Positions 44,012 through 53,289 are shown, counted from the stretch's first letter. The stretch is DNA of 64,000 nucleotides from Mesorhizobium ciceri WSM4083 (GCF_000519305.1 NZ_JAFG01000003.1:124181-188180); one strand, 5' to 3'. Made by a program: numbers and translations. The notes: generated from the letters alone by a model not told the origin.

Positions 44012-44031
44012 TTTAGACACTCTTGTCTAAA
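44012..44031. promoter_or_regulatory. Perfect 20-bp palindromic operator for TetR regulator
   Basis: TTTAGAC-ACTCTT-GTCTAAA, two perfectly paired seven-base arms, lies 27 bases before the TetR start and 141 bases before the MFS start. Another GTGTCCACAAATTTAGACAC stretch overlaps it. Position between divergent regulator and exporter makes it a strong operator candidate. Confidence 0.75.
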
Positions 44032-44058
44032 TCGTCAATCACCTCTATATAGTTTTTT

Positions 44059-44745
44059 ATGAAGCTGCACGTTTCTCCTGACATTTTCCCGCCACGCGGT
44101 CATGAGGCCAAGCGCCTGTCGATCGTCGACGCCGCCGCCACCGTGTTTTGCCGCGAAGGTTTCGCCGGCGCCAACATCGACCTGATCGCCGCCGAAGCCG
44201 GCGTCTCGCGCCAGACGATCTACAACCATCACGGCGACAAGGAGAAACTGTTCGTCACTGTGGTCCGCGACCTCACCGAACGCTGCAATGCCGGCATCTT
44301 CGCCACCATTGCCACCTTCCCCGACCGGCCGGGGGATCTCGAAGCCGATCTGATCGGCTTTGCCGTGCGCCTGAACCAGAACTGCATCTGCAACCGCGAC
44401 GGAAAATTCCTGCGCAAGCTGATCCAGACCGAAGGCGAGCGCTATCCCGAACTGTTTGCCGAATGGCGCGAACAGGGACCGGGCAGGACATGGCCGGCAA
44501 TCGCCGCCCGCTTCGCCCGCCTCGCCTATGGCGGCTACCTCACGATCGAGGATCCCGACGTGGCGGCACGTCAGTTCCTTGGCCTCGTCAATGCCGAACT
44601 GCAGACCACCTTCATGCTCGGCGGCTCGCCGCGCGAGGACGAGGTGCTGCAATCCGCGACCAATGGCGTGCGCACCTTCCTCCGCGCCTTCGGCAAGCGC
44701 CGCTCCGCATCGTCCGAAAAGCAAAGCGCGCTCGCCAGCGCCTGA
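44059..44745 (+). CDS. TetR/AcrR-family repressor
   Basis: 228 residues. N-terminal HTH at about 15-65: KRLSIVDAAATVFCREGFAGANIDLIAAEAGVSRQTIYNHHGDKEKLF. The C-terminal ligand domain resembles TetR_C (AefR-like) regulators: AARQFLGLVNAELQTTFMLGGSP. Divergent from the MFS exporter with a shared palindrome. Likely controls that pump in response to its substrate. Confidence 0.9.
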   Translation: MKLHVSPDIFPPRGHEAKRLSIVDAAATVFCREGFAGANIDLIAAEAGVSRQTIYNHHGDKEKLFVTVVRDLTERCNAGIFATIATFPDRPGDLEADLIGFAVRLNQNCICNRDGKFLRKLIQTEGERYPELFAEWREQGPGRTWPAIAARFARLAYGGYLTIEDPDVAARQFLGLVNAELQTTFMLGGSPREDEVLQSATNGVRTFLRAFGKRRSASSEKQSALASA

Positions 44746-44863
44746 GCGATCAAATCGCTGGCAATAGTCTTCGCTTCCGCGCGAGGGTGATCTATATGCG
44801 GTTTACGCCGCCCTCAAGCTTGATTACAGCTATGCGGACGATTCAACGGAACCCGACCGCCAC

Positions 44864-45400
44864 ATGGCCGACGACCACATCCGCTACGACATTCTGGCCC
44901 AGGAGGCGTTGCGCGGCGTCATGCGCAAGGTCCTGGCCGAGGTCGCGCGCACCGGCCTCCCCGGCAACCACCACTTCTTCATCACCTTCCTGACCGGTGC
45001 GCCAGGCGTGCGCGTGTCGTCGCGGCTGCGCGAGCGCTATCCCGAGCAGATGACTATTGTCATTCAGTTCCAGTATTGGGACCTGAAGGTGACCGATACC
45101 GGCTTCGAGGTTGGCCTGTCCTTCTCCGATGTTCCGGAAAAACTCGAAATCCCGTTCTCGGCCGTGCGCGGCTTCTATGATCCCTCGGTCAATTTCGAAC
45201 TCGAATTCGACGTCAAGACGGATGGCGCGGCAGCCGAGGAACCGGCTGCGCCAACTCCGGAGCCGTTGACCATCGTCTCCGAGAAAAAGCCGAAGGCCGA
45301 GAAGAAGGCCACCGCCGAGGCGGAGAAGAAGCCCGCTGCGGCGGACGCCGCCACCAAAGGCGCCGAAGTGGTTTCGCTCGACGCCTTCCGCAAGAAGTAA
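44864..45400 (+). CDS. sspB: SspB-like ClpXP adaptor
   Basis: 178 residues. The N-terminal 120 residues match alphaproteobacterial SspB: DHIRYDILAQEALRGVMRKVLAEVARTGLPGNHHFFITFLTGAPGVRVSSRLRERYPEQMTIVIQFQYWDLKV. A charged Ala/Lys/Glu linker (about 125-165) ends VVSLDAFRKK, the short ClpX-docking tail. It tethers ssrA-tagged proteins to ClpXP. tmRNA lies 3 kb upstream. First of three genes, with DUF4169 16 bases later. Confidence 0.92.
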   Translation: MADDHIRYDILAQEALRGVMRKVLAEVARTGLPGNHHFFITFLTGAPGVRVSSRLRERYPEQMTIVIQFQYWDLKVTDTGFEVGLSFSDVPEKLEIPFSAVRGFYDPSVNFELEFDVKTDGAAAEEPAAPTPEPLTIVSEKKPKAEKKATAEAEKKPAAADAATKGAEVVSLDAFRKK

Positions 45401-45416
45401 GCCGGCGGCTTACGCC

Positions 45417-45614
45417 ATGGCCGACATCGTCAACCTTCGCCAGGCCCGCAAGCAAAAGGCGCGGGACGAAAAGCTGCGCACCGCCGAACAGAATCGCGCG
45501 CTGCACGGCCGCTCCAAGGCCGAAAAAGAACGCGACCGCATCGCCGCCGACAAGAGCGAAAAATTCGTTGCCGGGCATCGTCGTGAAAAGCCCGGCGACC
45601 CCGACCGTCAATGA
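45417..45614 (+). CDS. DUF4169 small basic protein
   Basis: 65 residues, almost all helical and charged: ADIVNLRQARKQKARDEKLRTAEQNRALHGRSKAEKERDR, the DUF4169 pattern. Function unknown. It regularly lies between sspB and the ribbon-helix-helix gene. Its stop overlaps the next start (ATGA). Confidence 0.85.
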   Translation: MADIVNLRQARKQKARDEKLRTAEQNRALHGRSKAEKERDRIAADKSEKFVAGHRREKPGDPDRQ

Positions 45615-45835
45615 GCCCGGTCGAAAAGCGTTCGGTGACCATTCGCGGCCACCGCACCAGCTACTCGCTCGAAAAGCCCTTCTATGACGACCTCGTCGCG
45701 ATCGCGGCGACCAGAGAGCTGACGCTCGCTGCTCTTGTCGCCGAAGTCGACGAGACACGGCCCCGCGACACCAACCTGTCCTCGGCGTTGAGGCTCTATG
45801 TGCTGGAATGGGCGAAGCGAGGAGAGAGTATCTAA
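45611..45835 (+). CDS. Ribbon-helix-helix domain protein
   Basis: 74 residues: KRSVTIRGHRTSYSLEKPFYDDLVAIAATRELTLAALVAEVDETRPRDTNLSSALRLYVLEWAKR. This is the ribbon-helix-helix (RHH_4) family, usually a DNA-binding dimer, with the strand at SVTIRGHRTSYSLEKPF. The binding site is unknown. Its final four bases overlap the 3' end of the convergent ClC gene. Confidence 0.85.
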   Translation: MSPVEKRSVTIRGHRTSYSLEKPFYDDLVAIAATRELTLAALVAEVDETRPRDTNLSSALRLYVLEWAKRGESI

Positions 45836-47634
45836 AGGCTTTCGACCGCGTCGTCCTTTTTCCCGCGCCTGGTGCCGAAGCCAAGCAAGGTCGAACGCTC
45901 GCGCTCCTCGGCCTGTTTCCTGGACCGCACGCGCATCAAATCCTTCCAGCCGACATAGCCGACCAGCAACGAGCCTTCGCGAGTGACGACGGGCAAATGG
46001 GAGACGTTGGCCGTCAGCAGCTTGTCGGAGAGGCCTTCGAGATATTCATCCGGATAGGCCAGCGTCACCTTGCTGCCGGCCAGCAGTTCGCCAAGCGTCG
46101 TCGTGCGGTGCGTGCCGGCACGTCTCCAGCGCAATATCGCCGGCGGATCGATGAGGCCCAGCACATGGCCGTGCTCATCGAGCACCGGGAAACTCGGATG
46201 CCGTGTTTCCGGCGCGGTCAGGAACGCTGCCGCGCCATGCAGTGTCATCGTCGCCGGCACGCTTTCAACCTGTGAGGTCATCACCTCGCGTACCCTGGTC
46301 AGGGCGAAAGGGTCGACGCGGTATTCGCGAACCAGATGGTGTCCCCTTCTGGCAATCTTCTCGGTCAGGATCGACCGCTTCATCAGAAGCACGGTGACGG
46401 CGTGCGCCGCGGCGCAGGCAGCAATCAGCGGCACCAGCATATGTGTGTTGCCGGTCAGTTCGACGGCGAAGAACGTGGCGGTCAGCGGCGCACGCATCGT
46501 GCCGCCCATCGTGGCGGCCATCGCCAGCAGCGCCCAGAAACCCGGATCCGCGGCAGGCAGAACGCCGGCGAGCACAGCGCCCATGGCCCCGCCCATGATC
46601 AACAGCGGCGCCAGCACACCTCCCGACGTTCCCGAACCGAGCGCAACCGACCAGATGATCGCCTTGACCACCAGCAGCAGAAGGGCCGCTGTCGCGACGG
46701 TGCGGCCATCCAGCATGTCGGTGATGTTGTCATAGCCGACGCCGAGCGCGTGCGGCTCGATCAGCCCGCCGATGCCGACCACCAGGCCGCCAAGCATCGG
46801 CCACCACATCCAGTGTATCGGCAGCTTCTGAAAACCGTCCTCGCAGGCATAGACCATCTGCGTCAGCAGTCCCGACAAAAGTCCTGCACAAACGCCGATC
46901 GCCACCCAGCCGGCAAGGCCGACAAAGGACACCGCCATGCCGCCCTGAAACGGAAAGATCGGTCCCGGCAGATGCAGCATGGTACGCTCGACCTCGGCGA
47001 TAACAGCCGCGACCGCCACCGGAATGAAAGAGCGCGGCGTCCATTCGAAAAGCAGCAGTTCGACCGCCAGCATGATGGCGGCGATCGGTGTTCCGAACAC
47101 CGTGGTCATGCCCGCTGCCGCACCCGCCACCAGCAGTGTCTTGCGCTCGTTGTCGCTGACCGGCAGCATCTGCGCGATCAGCGAGCCGATCGCGCCGCCG
47201 GTCATGATGATCGGGCCTTCGGCGCCGAACGGCCCGCCGGAGCCGATCGAGATCGCTGACGACAGCGGCTTCAGGATCGCCACCTTGGCGTCGAGTTTTG
47301 AGCGTCCCAGCAGGATCGCCTCGATGGCCTCGGGAATGCCGTGGCCGCGGATCTTCTCGCTGCCGAAGCGCGCCATCAGGCCGATGATCAGCGCGCCGAT
47401 CACCGGCACGATGACGGCGGCAAGCCCAAGCGGCGTGTCCTCGAGCTTCAGGTCGGCGAGCGAGAACTGGCCGAAATAAGCGATGTTGGTGGCCAGCCGG
47501 ATCAGCTTCAAAAGCGCGATGCCGGCAACCAGTCCGGCTGTCGCCACCACCACGGCAATGGCCGCGACGAGCAGCACCCTGGCGTCCGTGGTGAAATCAC
47601 GCAGATGCTCCGGGTTCGAGTGAGGGGTCTTCAT
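45832..47634 (-). CDS. ClC-family chloride channel/transporter with CBS pair
   Basis: 600 residues. ClC membrane core with the ion-path motifs GHGIPEAIEAIL, GSGGPFGAEGPIIMTGGAIGS (gating glutamate kept, though the usual Lys/Arg before it is Ala) and GSGTSGGVLAPLLIMGG. Two CBS domains follow from about 445 (VREVMTSQVESVPATMTLHGAAAFL; VTLAYPDEYLEGLSDKLLTANVSHLPVV), often sensing adenine nucleotides. Moves chloride or another anion. Divergent from a MarR gene over a palindrome. Confidence 0.9.
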   Translation of the reverse strand: MKTPHSNPEHLRDFTTDARVLLVAAIAVVVATAGLVAGIALLKLIRLATNIAYFGQFSLADLKLEDTPLGLAAVIVPVIGALIIGLMARFGSEKIRGHGIPEAIEAILLGRSKLDAKVAILKPLSSAISIGSGGPFGAEGPIIMTGGAIGSLIAQMLPVSDNERKTLLVAGAAAGMTTVFGTPIAAIMLAVELLLFEWTPRSFIPVAVAAVIAEVERTMLHLPGPIFPFQGGMAVSFVGLAGWVAIGVCAGLLSGLLTQMVYACEDGFQKLPIHWMWWPMLGGLVVGIGGLIEPHALGVGYDNITDMLDGRTVATAALLLLVVKAIIWSVALGSGTSGGVLAPLLIMGGAMGAVLAGVLPAADPGFWALLAMAATMGGTMRAPLTATFFAVELTGNTHMLVPLIAACAAAHAVTVLLMKRSILTEKIARRGHHLVREYRVDPFALTRVREVMTSQVESVPATMTLHGAAAFLTAPETRHPSFPVLDEHGHVLGLIDPPAILRWRRAGTHRTTTLGELLAGSKVTLAYPDEYLEGLSDKLLTANVSHLPVVTREGSLLVGYVGWKDLMRVRSRKQAEERERSTLLGFGTRRGKKDDAVESL

Positions 47635-47717
47635 GGCGGGCTTTGCTTCCTGGCGGCGGCCGTATGTCTGAGATGCGGCACGGTCGAAGCGGCCAGCCGG
47701 GTTTGTCGGTGGCTATG

Positions 47718-47732
47718 TATCGTAACACGATA
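47718..47732. promoter_or_regulatory. Palindromic candidate operator between ClC and MarR genes
   Basis: TATCGT-AAC-ACGATA is perfectly symmetric, in the AT-rich centre of the 157-base gap between divergent genes, 60 bases from the MarR start. MarR proteins bind such short palindromes. Confidence 0.6.
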
Positions 47733-47791
47733 TAAATATTCAAGGCGGTTTCGCCCGAAATCCGTTTGAGCTTTCGCCGGAAAACGAACAC

Positions 47792-48229
47792 ATGTCTGAT
47801 ATGTCGCAGCCACGAGAACAACGTCCCGCCATCAGCCAGGCCGATTACCAGCGGCTATCGGAGTTTCGCTACCTGATCCGCCGGTTCCTCGAATTCAGCC
47901 AGGTCCAGGCGGAAGACGCCGGCCTGACCCCGCGCCAGCATCAGGCGTTGCTGGCGATCAAGGGTTTCCCTGGTGGTGGACCGGTGACGGTTGGCGACCT
48001 CGCCGAGCGCCTGCGCATCCGCCACCACAGCGCCGTCGAGCTGGTCAACCGCCTCGGCGAGGCGGGGCTGGTTACAAGGGATCAGGACAAGGACGACCAC
48101 CGCCGCGTGCTGCTGCAACTGACCGAGCGCGCCGACGATTGCCTGGCCGAACTGTCGGCGGTGCATCTCGACGAACTGTCGCGTATCGAACCGATGCTGC
48201 GGCGTCTGCTCGATCGCGATGGAGGGTAG
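47792..48229 (+). CDS. MarR-family regulator
   Basis: 145 residues. Winged helix with LTPRQHQALLAIKGFPGGGPVTVGDLAERLRIRHHSAVELVNRLGEAGLVTRDQDKDDHRRVLLQLTERA, the last part being the beta wing. Divergent from the ClC gene, which it may repress along with itself. Ligand unknown. Confidence 0.9.
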   Translation: MSDMSQPREQRPAISQADYQRLSEFRYLIRRFLEFSQVQAEDAGLTPRQHQALLAIKGFPGGGPVTVGDLAERLRIRHHSAVELVNRLGEAGLVTRDQDKDDHRRVLLQLTERADDCLAELSAVHLDELSRIEPMLRRLLDRDGG

Positions 48230-48252
48230 TCGTATCGCCCAGAAAGCTCAGC

Positions 48253-51200
48253 CTACTGCAGCGACTTCAGCAGATTGTCGATCGTGAACGGATTGGACTT
48301 CGGCTTGGCCGGCGGCGGATTGTCGTTGGCCTGCGGCAGCGGTGCCCGTTCCACCTTCGGAGCCTGCTGCGCGGCCTTGCGTTCGGCCTCGAGCCTTGCC
48401 TTTTCCTGCGCCGCGATGCGCACCGCCTCTTCCGCCTTCTGCCGCTCCTGCTCGGCCTGCGCTTTGGCCGCCTCGTCGGCAGCCTGCTTTTCGGCAGCGG
48501 CCTTGGCGTCGGCGTCCGCCTTGGCTTTCGCGTCCGCTTCCGCCTGAGCTTTGGCGTCGGCATCGGCTTTCGCCTGGGCATCCGCTTCGGCCTTGGCTTT
48601 GGCATCAGCCTCGGCTTTCAGCCGCGCCGCCTCCTCTTGCCTGCGCAATTCCTCGGCGGCCTTATCCCGTTCGGTCTGCAGCGCCGCGTAGTAGCGCACC
48701 TCGCGCCGCAGCCGCTGCTTTTCGAGCAGCGCGGCCTGCATCGCCTCGACGCGTTGCTGTTCCTTTTCCAGCGCGCGCTGCGTCAGGAACTGCGCCAGCG
48801 GCTCGCTGTCGAATGCTCGTTTGACCGCGCCGAACGGCCCCTCGGCGGTGAAATTCACAACCGGCTCCGAGCCGACCAATGCCTCGTCGCCAGGCCGATA
48901 GGTGATCGCGCCCTTGGCCGACACCATGGCCGCGTTGAGATCCGCCGTGACGTCGGCGGACAAGGTCGCCGCCAGGTTTTCCAGGCTGACAGGCGGCGCC
49001 CGCAGCGTGCCGCCGGCAACCGTGAAGGCGACGTCGGTATCGCCGGCGGCAAAGCTGCCATCGGCGGCGATGTCAGGCGCGAAGCCGGCGGTCTTGGCCG
49101 CATCGATGTCGCGCCCGATCGCATCCGCCTTGGCAAGGAACGCGGGGAACGCATCTGGATTGATGCCAGCAACTTTCACGCCCTTCAACGCCGCAGTTCC
49201 GGAGCCTGACAAGGCAGCCACCATCCCTTCGACCGATTTGCCGCTGCTTGACAGCGCCGTCGAGAAATCGCCGATGCCGCTGATGCCGGCATCCGGCAGC
49301 ACGGTCGCCAGATCGGCGCCGGCCAGTTTCATCTGGCCAGTGAACAGCCCGGTGCCGTCATTGTTCTTCAGTTCGAACAGGCCGGTCAGCGCCCCGCCCA
49401 GCAATTTCGCCTTCAAATCCGAAACGCGGATGCCTTCCTGGTCGAGCTTGAGCGAAAAGGCGGCATCATAGGCGGTGGCGAACCGACCGGCGGCGAGCGC
49501 TGCCGTCGTTAGGTCCAGGTCGGCGGTGAACGGCAGGTTGGATTTCTGGCTGAACGGTGTCGCCGGCCACACGCCACCCTTGTTGGTTTCTTCCTTGTCG
49601 GCAAGAAAGGCGGAATCGCCGAACAGCGCCACCGCCATCGGATCGAGGTCGAGTTCGTCGAGCATCAGCGCCCCGGCCAGATGCGGCACGCCGGCCTTGC
49701 CGTCGACCCCCTCCTTTACATCGATATTGACGTCGCCGGACACCGCCGCTTCGTTGATGGCGCCGTTGAGTTCGTCCAGCACCAGCAGGCCGTTGCCGTA
49801 GTCGCCCTGTGCCGAGAACGACGTCGACATGCCCGCCCCCATGCCCGGCAGGCCGATACCTGTCGTCATCAGCCATGGCTCGATGTCGGCGGCATCGAGG
49901 CTGAGCTTGCCCTTGGCGGCGAAGCCTTGCGGCGTATCGGCGATCGTGCCTTCGAAACCCGCCTTGAAGTCGTTGCCGGCAAGGCTGAAACTCGTCGCCA
50001 GGCCGCCACCCAGCGTTCCCTTGGCCTGAATGTCGGTGCTTGCCTCGCCCAGCATGCCGAGCGGCAGCGCCGGCAGGCCGTAGAGCGCCAGCAGCGTGGT
50101 GGCGTCAGGGTTTTTGGCATTGAAGGTCAGCGCCACCGGCGCTTCGAGAAGCTTGTCCACCGCCCCCTTCCCCGACAGCGATGCGGAAAAGGCCGAGCCG
50201 CCGGCCTTGCCTTGCCCGCTCACCGCCAGGCCTGTCGTGCCGTCGCCATTGTCGGCCGCACTCGCCACGAGGTCGACACGCGCATCCTGGAACAGCTCGG
50301 GATAGGCAGCGGCACGGCTCGCCAGTCCCTTGAGCACGGCGCTGTCGGGATAATGCCGGGCGGCGACGTCGATCAGTGGTTTCAGGTCGACGGCAACCAC
50401 CGACGCATCGAGCTTGCCGGTCGGGCTCGCCGGGAAATCCTTGATCCTGCCGGTGGCGCTGATCGAGGCGCCGGCCAGCCCGCCCACCGACAGCCGGTCG
50501 ATTTCGAGCAGCCCGTCGCGCAGCCTGAGCGCCGTGTCGACCGTGTCGGCGGTCAACCCTCCGGCATTGACCGGCCCGGCCTTGATCTGGAAATCGAGGT
50601 CGCGGTCGGCAAAGCGATTGGCGCCCTTGTCGCTGACGAAGATCGAGGCGAAGGCGGCCAGCCCGTCGACATCGAGGTCGCCGCCTTCGAGCCGCATCAG
50701 CACCGAGGGCTTGGCATCGTCGGGCTGGCTGGAATCGATGCGGCCGGAAAACTTCGCCTTGCCCAGGATCAGTTCAAGATCGCTGAAGGCCTGGCGCTTC
50801 TGCGAGAGGTCGACCTTGGCCTTGAAGCCGGCGGCGGGCAAACGGCGGATCGCCTCGTCGACATCCTTCGACAGCCAGGCGGCAAAGCCGGAAGGTTGCG
50901 CCACGGCCACCAGCAGCGAACCGTTGAAGCCGAAGTGACCCTCCAAATTGAGCACCAGCATGCCATCGGCTTCCAGCGTGGTGCGGCCGGGCAAGGTCGC
51001 AGCAAGCGATTTCACCGACCAGCCACCATCGACCGGCTCGGCGGAAAGATGTACGTCGCGCACCGTGGTGTCGCCGACCACCACCGCCGGCAGCTTGACC
51101 TCGACGGTGCCGGGGATGGTCGGCTTCGGCATGTCGAGCAGCGCCTGCTCAAACGCCGCGATCCGCTGATCCAGCGTCAGGCCGGCGCCGGCTTCGGCGC

Positions 51201-52194
51201 CCACCGCCTCGTCGAACTGCACCTGCGCGCCATTGGCCTCGATGGCGAAACTCGGTTTCAGCCCGAGATCGACAGAAGCCTTGCCATCGGCGGTGTAGGG
51301 GTTGTCGAGCGGCCCGGTCTCGAAGCGGAATTCGTCGACGCCGAGCTTCTGGTGGTCGAGCGAAAACTTGCCATTCAGCCGAAAGCCCGGATCGGGCTTG
51401 CCGGCTGAGACCTTCACCGTATCGCCATCGGTGCCGCGCAGCTCGGCGCTGTTCTTGTCCGCACCGGAGATTTTGAACTGGCCGGAATAGACGGCAGCGC
51501 CATTGACGATGCCGGCATTGCCGTCGGTTTCGATGACCAGCGGATAGGCATCGGGATCGGCCTTCAGCCGCAGCCGCATCTGCCCGTTGCCTTCGGCCTT
51601 GCCGGTGGAGGCAGTGACCGCGGTGCGCAACCCGTCCAGCCGCAGCGTGCCGTCCATGCGCCACGGCCCGGCCAGCGACTTGGCCGAGATGGTCGAATTG
51701 ATCTCGGAAAACAGATGGCTGCGGCCGCCGGCGGCATGGCGCAGTTCGATCTGCCCTTCCGTCACCGTCAGCTTCTCGATCGAGATCTGGTCGAGGTCGA
51801 AGGGCGAGGACGGCCGCATCGCCCAGTCGACCGTGCCGTCATTGGCGATATCGATGGTCGCTTTCGGCCGCACCAGCCGCATGTCGAAGATCAGCACTTC
51901 GCCGCGCAGGAAGGGCGCCAATTCCGCGTCCATCGAAAACGTCTCGACGGTCATGGCCGGCTGGCCATTGGGGCCGCCGGCGACGGCGACATTCGAGAAG
52001 GTCACCGAGGGGAACGGCAACAGCCTTGCCGTGGCGTCGCCCTGCACGGTCACCTTGCGGCCGAGAATGGCGCTGGCCTCGCGCTCGAATTGGGCGCGGT
52101 AGCCGGTCCAATCGATAAAATACGGCACCACCAGCGCCGCACACAGCACCAGCACAAAAAGGCCACCGAAGATCACGAACAGGCGAGCGAGCAT
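48253..52194 (-). CDS. Very large AsmA-family protein with charged C-terminal coiled coil
   Basis: 1313 residues. One N-terminal membrane helix (LFVIFGGLFVLVLCAALVVPYFI) anchors an AsmA-type beta-rich periplasmic body: GYRAQFEREASAILGRKVTVQGDATARLLPFPSVTFSNV at the start, AsmA-like C-terminal repeats near 880-1110 (GALTGLFELKNNDGTGLFTGQMKLAGADL; AALSGSGTAALKGVKVAGINPDAFPAFL). AsmA proteins are thought to form grooves that move phospholipid to the outer membrane. Residues about 1175-1285 are an unusual run of Ala/Lys/Asp/Glu heptad-like repeats (KADADAKAQAEADAKAKAD), followed by a Pro-rich end. Convergent with MarR; divergent from the Dyp gene. Confidence 0.85.
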   Translation of the reverse strand: MLARLFVIFGGLFVLVLCAALVVPYFIDWTGYRAQFEREASAILGRKVTVQGDATARLLPFPSVTFSNVAVAGGPNGQPAMTVETFSMDAELAPFLRGEVLIFDMRLVRPKATIDIANDGTVDWAMRPSSPFDLDQISIEKLTVTEGQIELRHAAGGRSHLFSEINSTISAKSLAGPWRMDGTLRLDGLRTAVTASTGKAEGNGQMRLRLKADPDAYPLVIETDGNAGIVNGAAVYSGQFKISGADKNSAELRGTDGDTVKVSAGKPDPGFRLNGKFSLDHQKLGVDEFRFETGPLDNPYTADGKASVDLGLKPSFAIEANGAQVQFDEAVGAEAGAGLTLDQRIAAFEQALLDMPKPTIPGTVEVKLPAVVVGDTTVRDVHLSAEPVDGGWSVKSLAATLPGRTTLEADGMLVLNLEGHFGFNGSLLVAVAQPSGFAAWLSKDVDEAIRRLPAAGFKAKVDLSQKRQAFSDLELILGKAKFSGRIDSSQPDDAKPSVLMRLEGGDLDVDGLAAFASIFVSDKGANRFADRDLDFQIKAGPVNAGGLTADTVDTALRLRDGLLEIDRLSVGGLAGASISATGRIKDFPASPTGKLDASVVAVDLKPLIDVAARHYPDSAVLKGLASRAAAYPELFQDARVDLVASAADNGDGTTGLAVSGQGKAGGSAFSASLSGKGAVDKLLEAPVALTFNAKNPDATTLLALYGLPALPLGMLGEASTDIQAKGTLGGGLATSFSLAGNDFKAGFEGTIADTPQGFAAKGKLSLDAADIEPWLMTTGIGLPGMGAGMSTSFSAQGDYGNGLLVLDELNGAINEAAVSGDVNIDVKEGVDGKAGVPHLAGALMLDELDLDPMAVALFGDSAFLADKEETNKGGVWPATPFSQKSNLPFTADLDLTTAALAAGRFATAYDAAFSLKLDQEGIRVSDLKAKLLGGALTGLFELKNNDGTGLFTGQMKLAGADLATVLPDAGISGIGDFSTALSSSGKSVEGMVAALSGSGTAALKGVKVAGINPDAFPAFLAKADAIGRDIDAAKTAGFAPDIAADGSFAAGDTDVAFTVAGGTLRAPPVSLENLAATLSADVTADLNAAMVSAKGAITYRPGDEALVGSEPVVNFTAEGPFGAVKRAFDSEPLAQFLTQRALEKEQQRVEAMQAALLEKQRLRREVRYYAALQTERDKAAEELRRQEEAARLKAEADAKAKAEADAQAKADADAKAQAEADAKAKADADAKAAAEKQAADEAAKAQAEQERQKAEEAVRIAAQEKARLEAERKAAQQAPKVERAPLPQANDNPPPAKPKSNPFTIDNLLKSLQ

Positions 52195-52326
52195 CAGCTC
52201 CGAATGGGTTGATTGAAATTCTGCCGCACTCTACCCGCATCCGCGTGTCGATAAAGAGGCAATTCATCCAGTGTTGCGCGATCCCGGATGATCTGAAACA
52301 AATCCTCGCAAAAGCGGAGAATTCGG

Positions 52327-53289
52327 ATGTCGGGCAAGAACTGGGATCGCGTGCCGATCGATGCGCAAAGTGTCGACGCCCCGCTGTCGCTTTCGGCGGT
52401 CTTTCTTGTCGTCACCGTCGCCGGCGGGCAGAGCGCGCTCGCCAGGGTTGCCTCCGTGCTCGGCGGGCTCGACGATCTCGTCAAAACCGTCGGGTTCCGC
52501 GATCTTTCCGGGCGGCTTTCGTGCATTGCCGGCATCGGCCGCGATCTCTGGGATCGTCTTTCTCCAGATCGGCGGCCGCTGGAACTGAAACCGTTCGCGC
52601 CGATCAAGGGTGCCGTTCATTCGGCGCCTTCGACCGTCGGCGATCTTCTCTTCCACATCCGCTCCGAACGCCCCGACATGTGCTTCGAGTTCGAGCGCAT
52701 CCTGCTCGACAATCTCGGTGATGCCGTGAACGTCGTCGACGAGGTTTCCGGCTTTCGGTACTTCGACGCGCGCGACCTGCTCGGCTTCGTCGACGGCACC
52801 GCCAATCCGACCGGCCTCGATCTGCCGGCCTCTGCGCTCATCGGCGATGAAGACGCCGACTTCGCCGGAGGCAGCTATGTCGTCGTCCAGAAGTACCTGC
52901 ACGATCTCCAGGCATGGGGGCGGACGCCGACGCCTCTCCAGGAAGAAATCATCGGCCGCACCAAGATCGACAACATCGAAATCGATGATGACGACGCGCC
53001 GCGCAAATCGCACAAGTCGCTGGCCACCATCGAGGATGCCGATGGCAACGAGTACGACATTTTGCGCGACAACATGCCGTTCGGCAGGCCCGGACAGAAC
53101 GAATTCGGCACCTACTTCATCGGCTATAGCAGGTATCTCTGGGTGATCGAGAAGATGCTGCAGCGCATGTATATCGGCGAGCCGCCGGGTGCTTACGACC
53201 GGCTGCTCGATTTCTCCACGCCGCACACCGGCACGACATTCTTCGCGCCAACCCGCCCCATGCTGCAAACCCTTGTTGAGGGCGCATAG
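52327..53289 (+). CDS. Dyp-type heme peroxidase (YfeX-like)
   Basis: 320 residues. DyP motif GFVDGTANPTG (GxxDG with catalytic Asp), the proximal heme histidine in DDAPRKSHKSL and the distal arginine in TYFIGYSRYL. No Tat signal, so class B and cytosolic; class B enzymes can be loaded into encapsulin shells, but no encapsulin lies here. Oxidises dyes, porphyrinogens or lignin-like substrates with peroxide. GGAGAATTCGG precedes the ATG. Confidence 0.92.
   Translation: MSGKNWDRVPIDAQSVDAPLSLSAVFLVVTVAGGQSALARVASVLGGLDDLVKTVGFRDLSGRLSCIAGIGRDLWDRLSPDRRPLELKPFAPIKGAVHSAPSTVGDLLFHIRSERPDMCFEFERILLDNLGDAVNVVDEVSGFRYFDARDLLGFVDGTANPTGLDLPASALIGDEDADFAGGSYVVVQKYLHDLQAWGRTPTPLQEEIIGRTKIDNIEIDDDDAPRKSHKSLATIEDADGNEYDILRDNMPFGRPGQNEFGTYFIGYSRYLWVIEKMLQRMYIGEPPGAYDRLLDFSTPHTGTTFFAPTRPMLQTLVEGA

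Noticed and set aside
49681..51408. 575-residue plus-strand frame
   Set aside because: Antisense to the AsmA-family gene; Arg/Gln-rich shadow.
52327..53289. Dyp peroxidase as encapsulin cargo
   Set aside because: No encapsulin shell gene is adjacent and no clear C-terminal targeting extension is seen.
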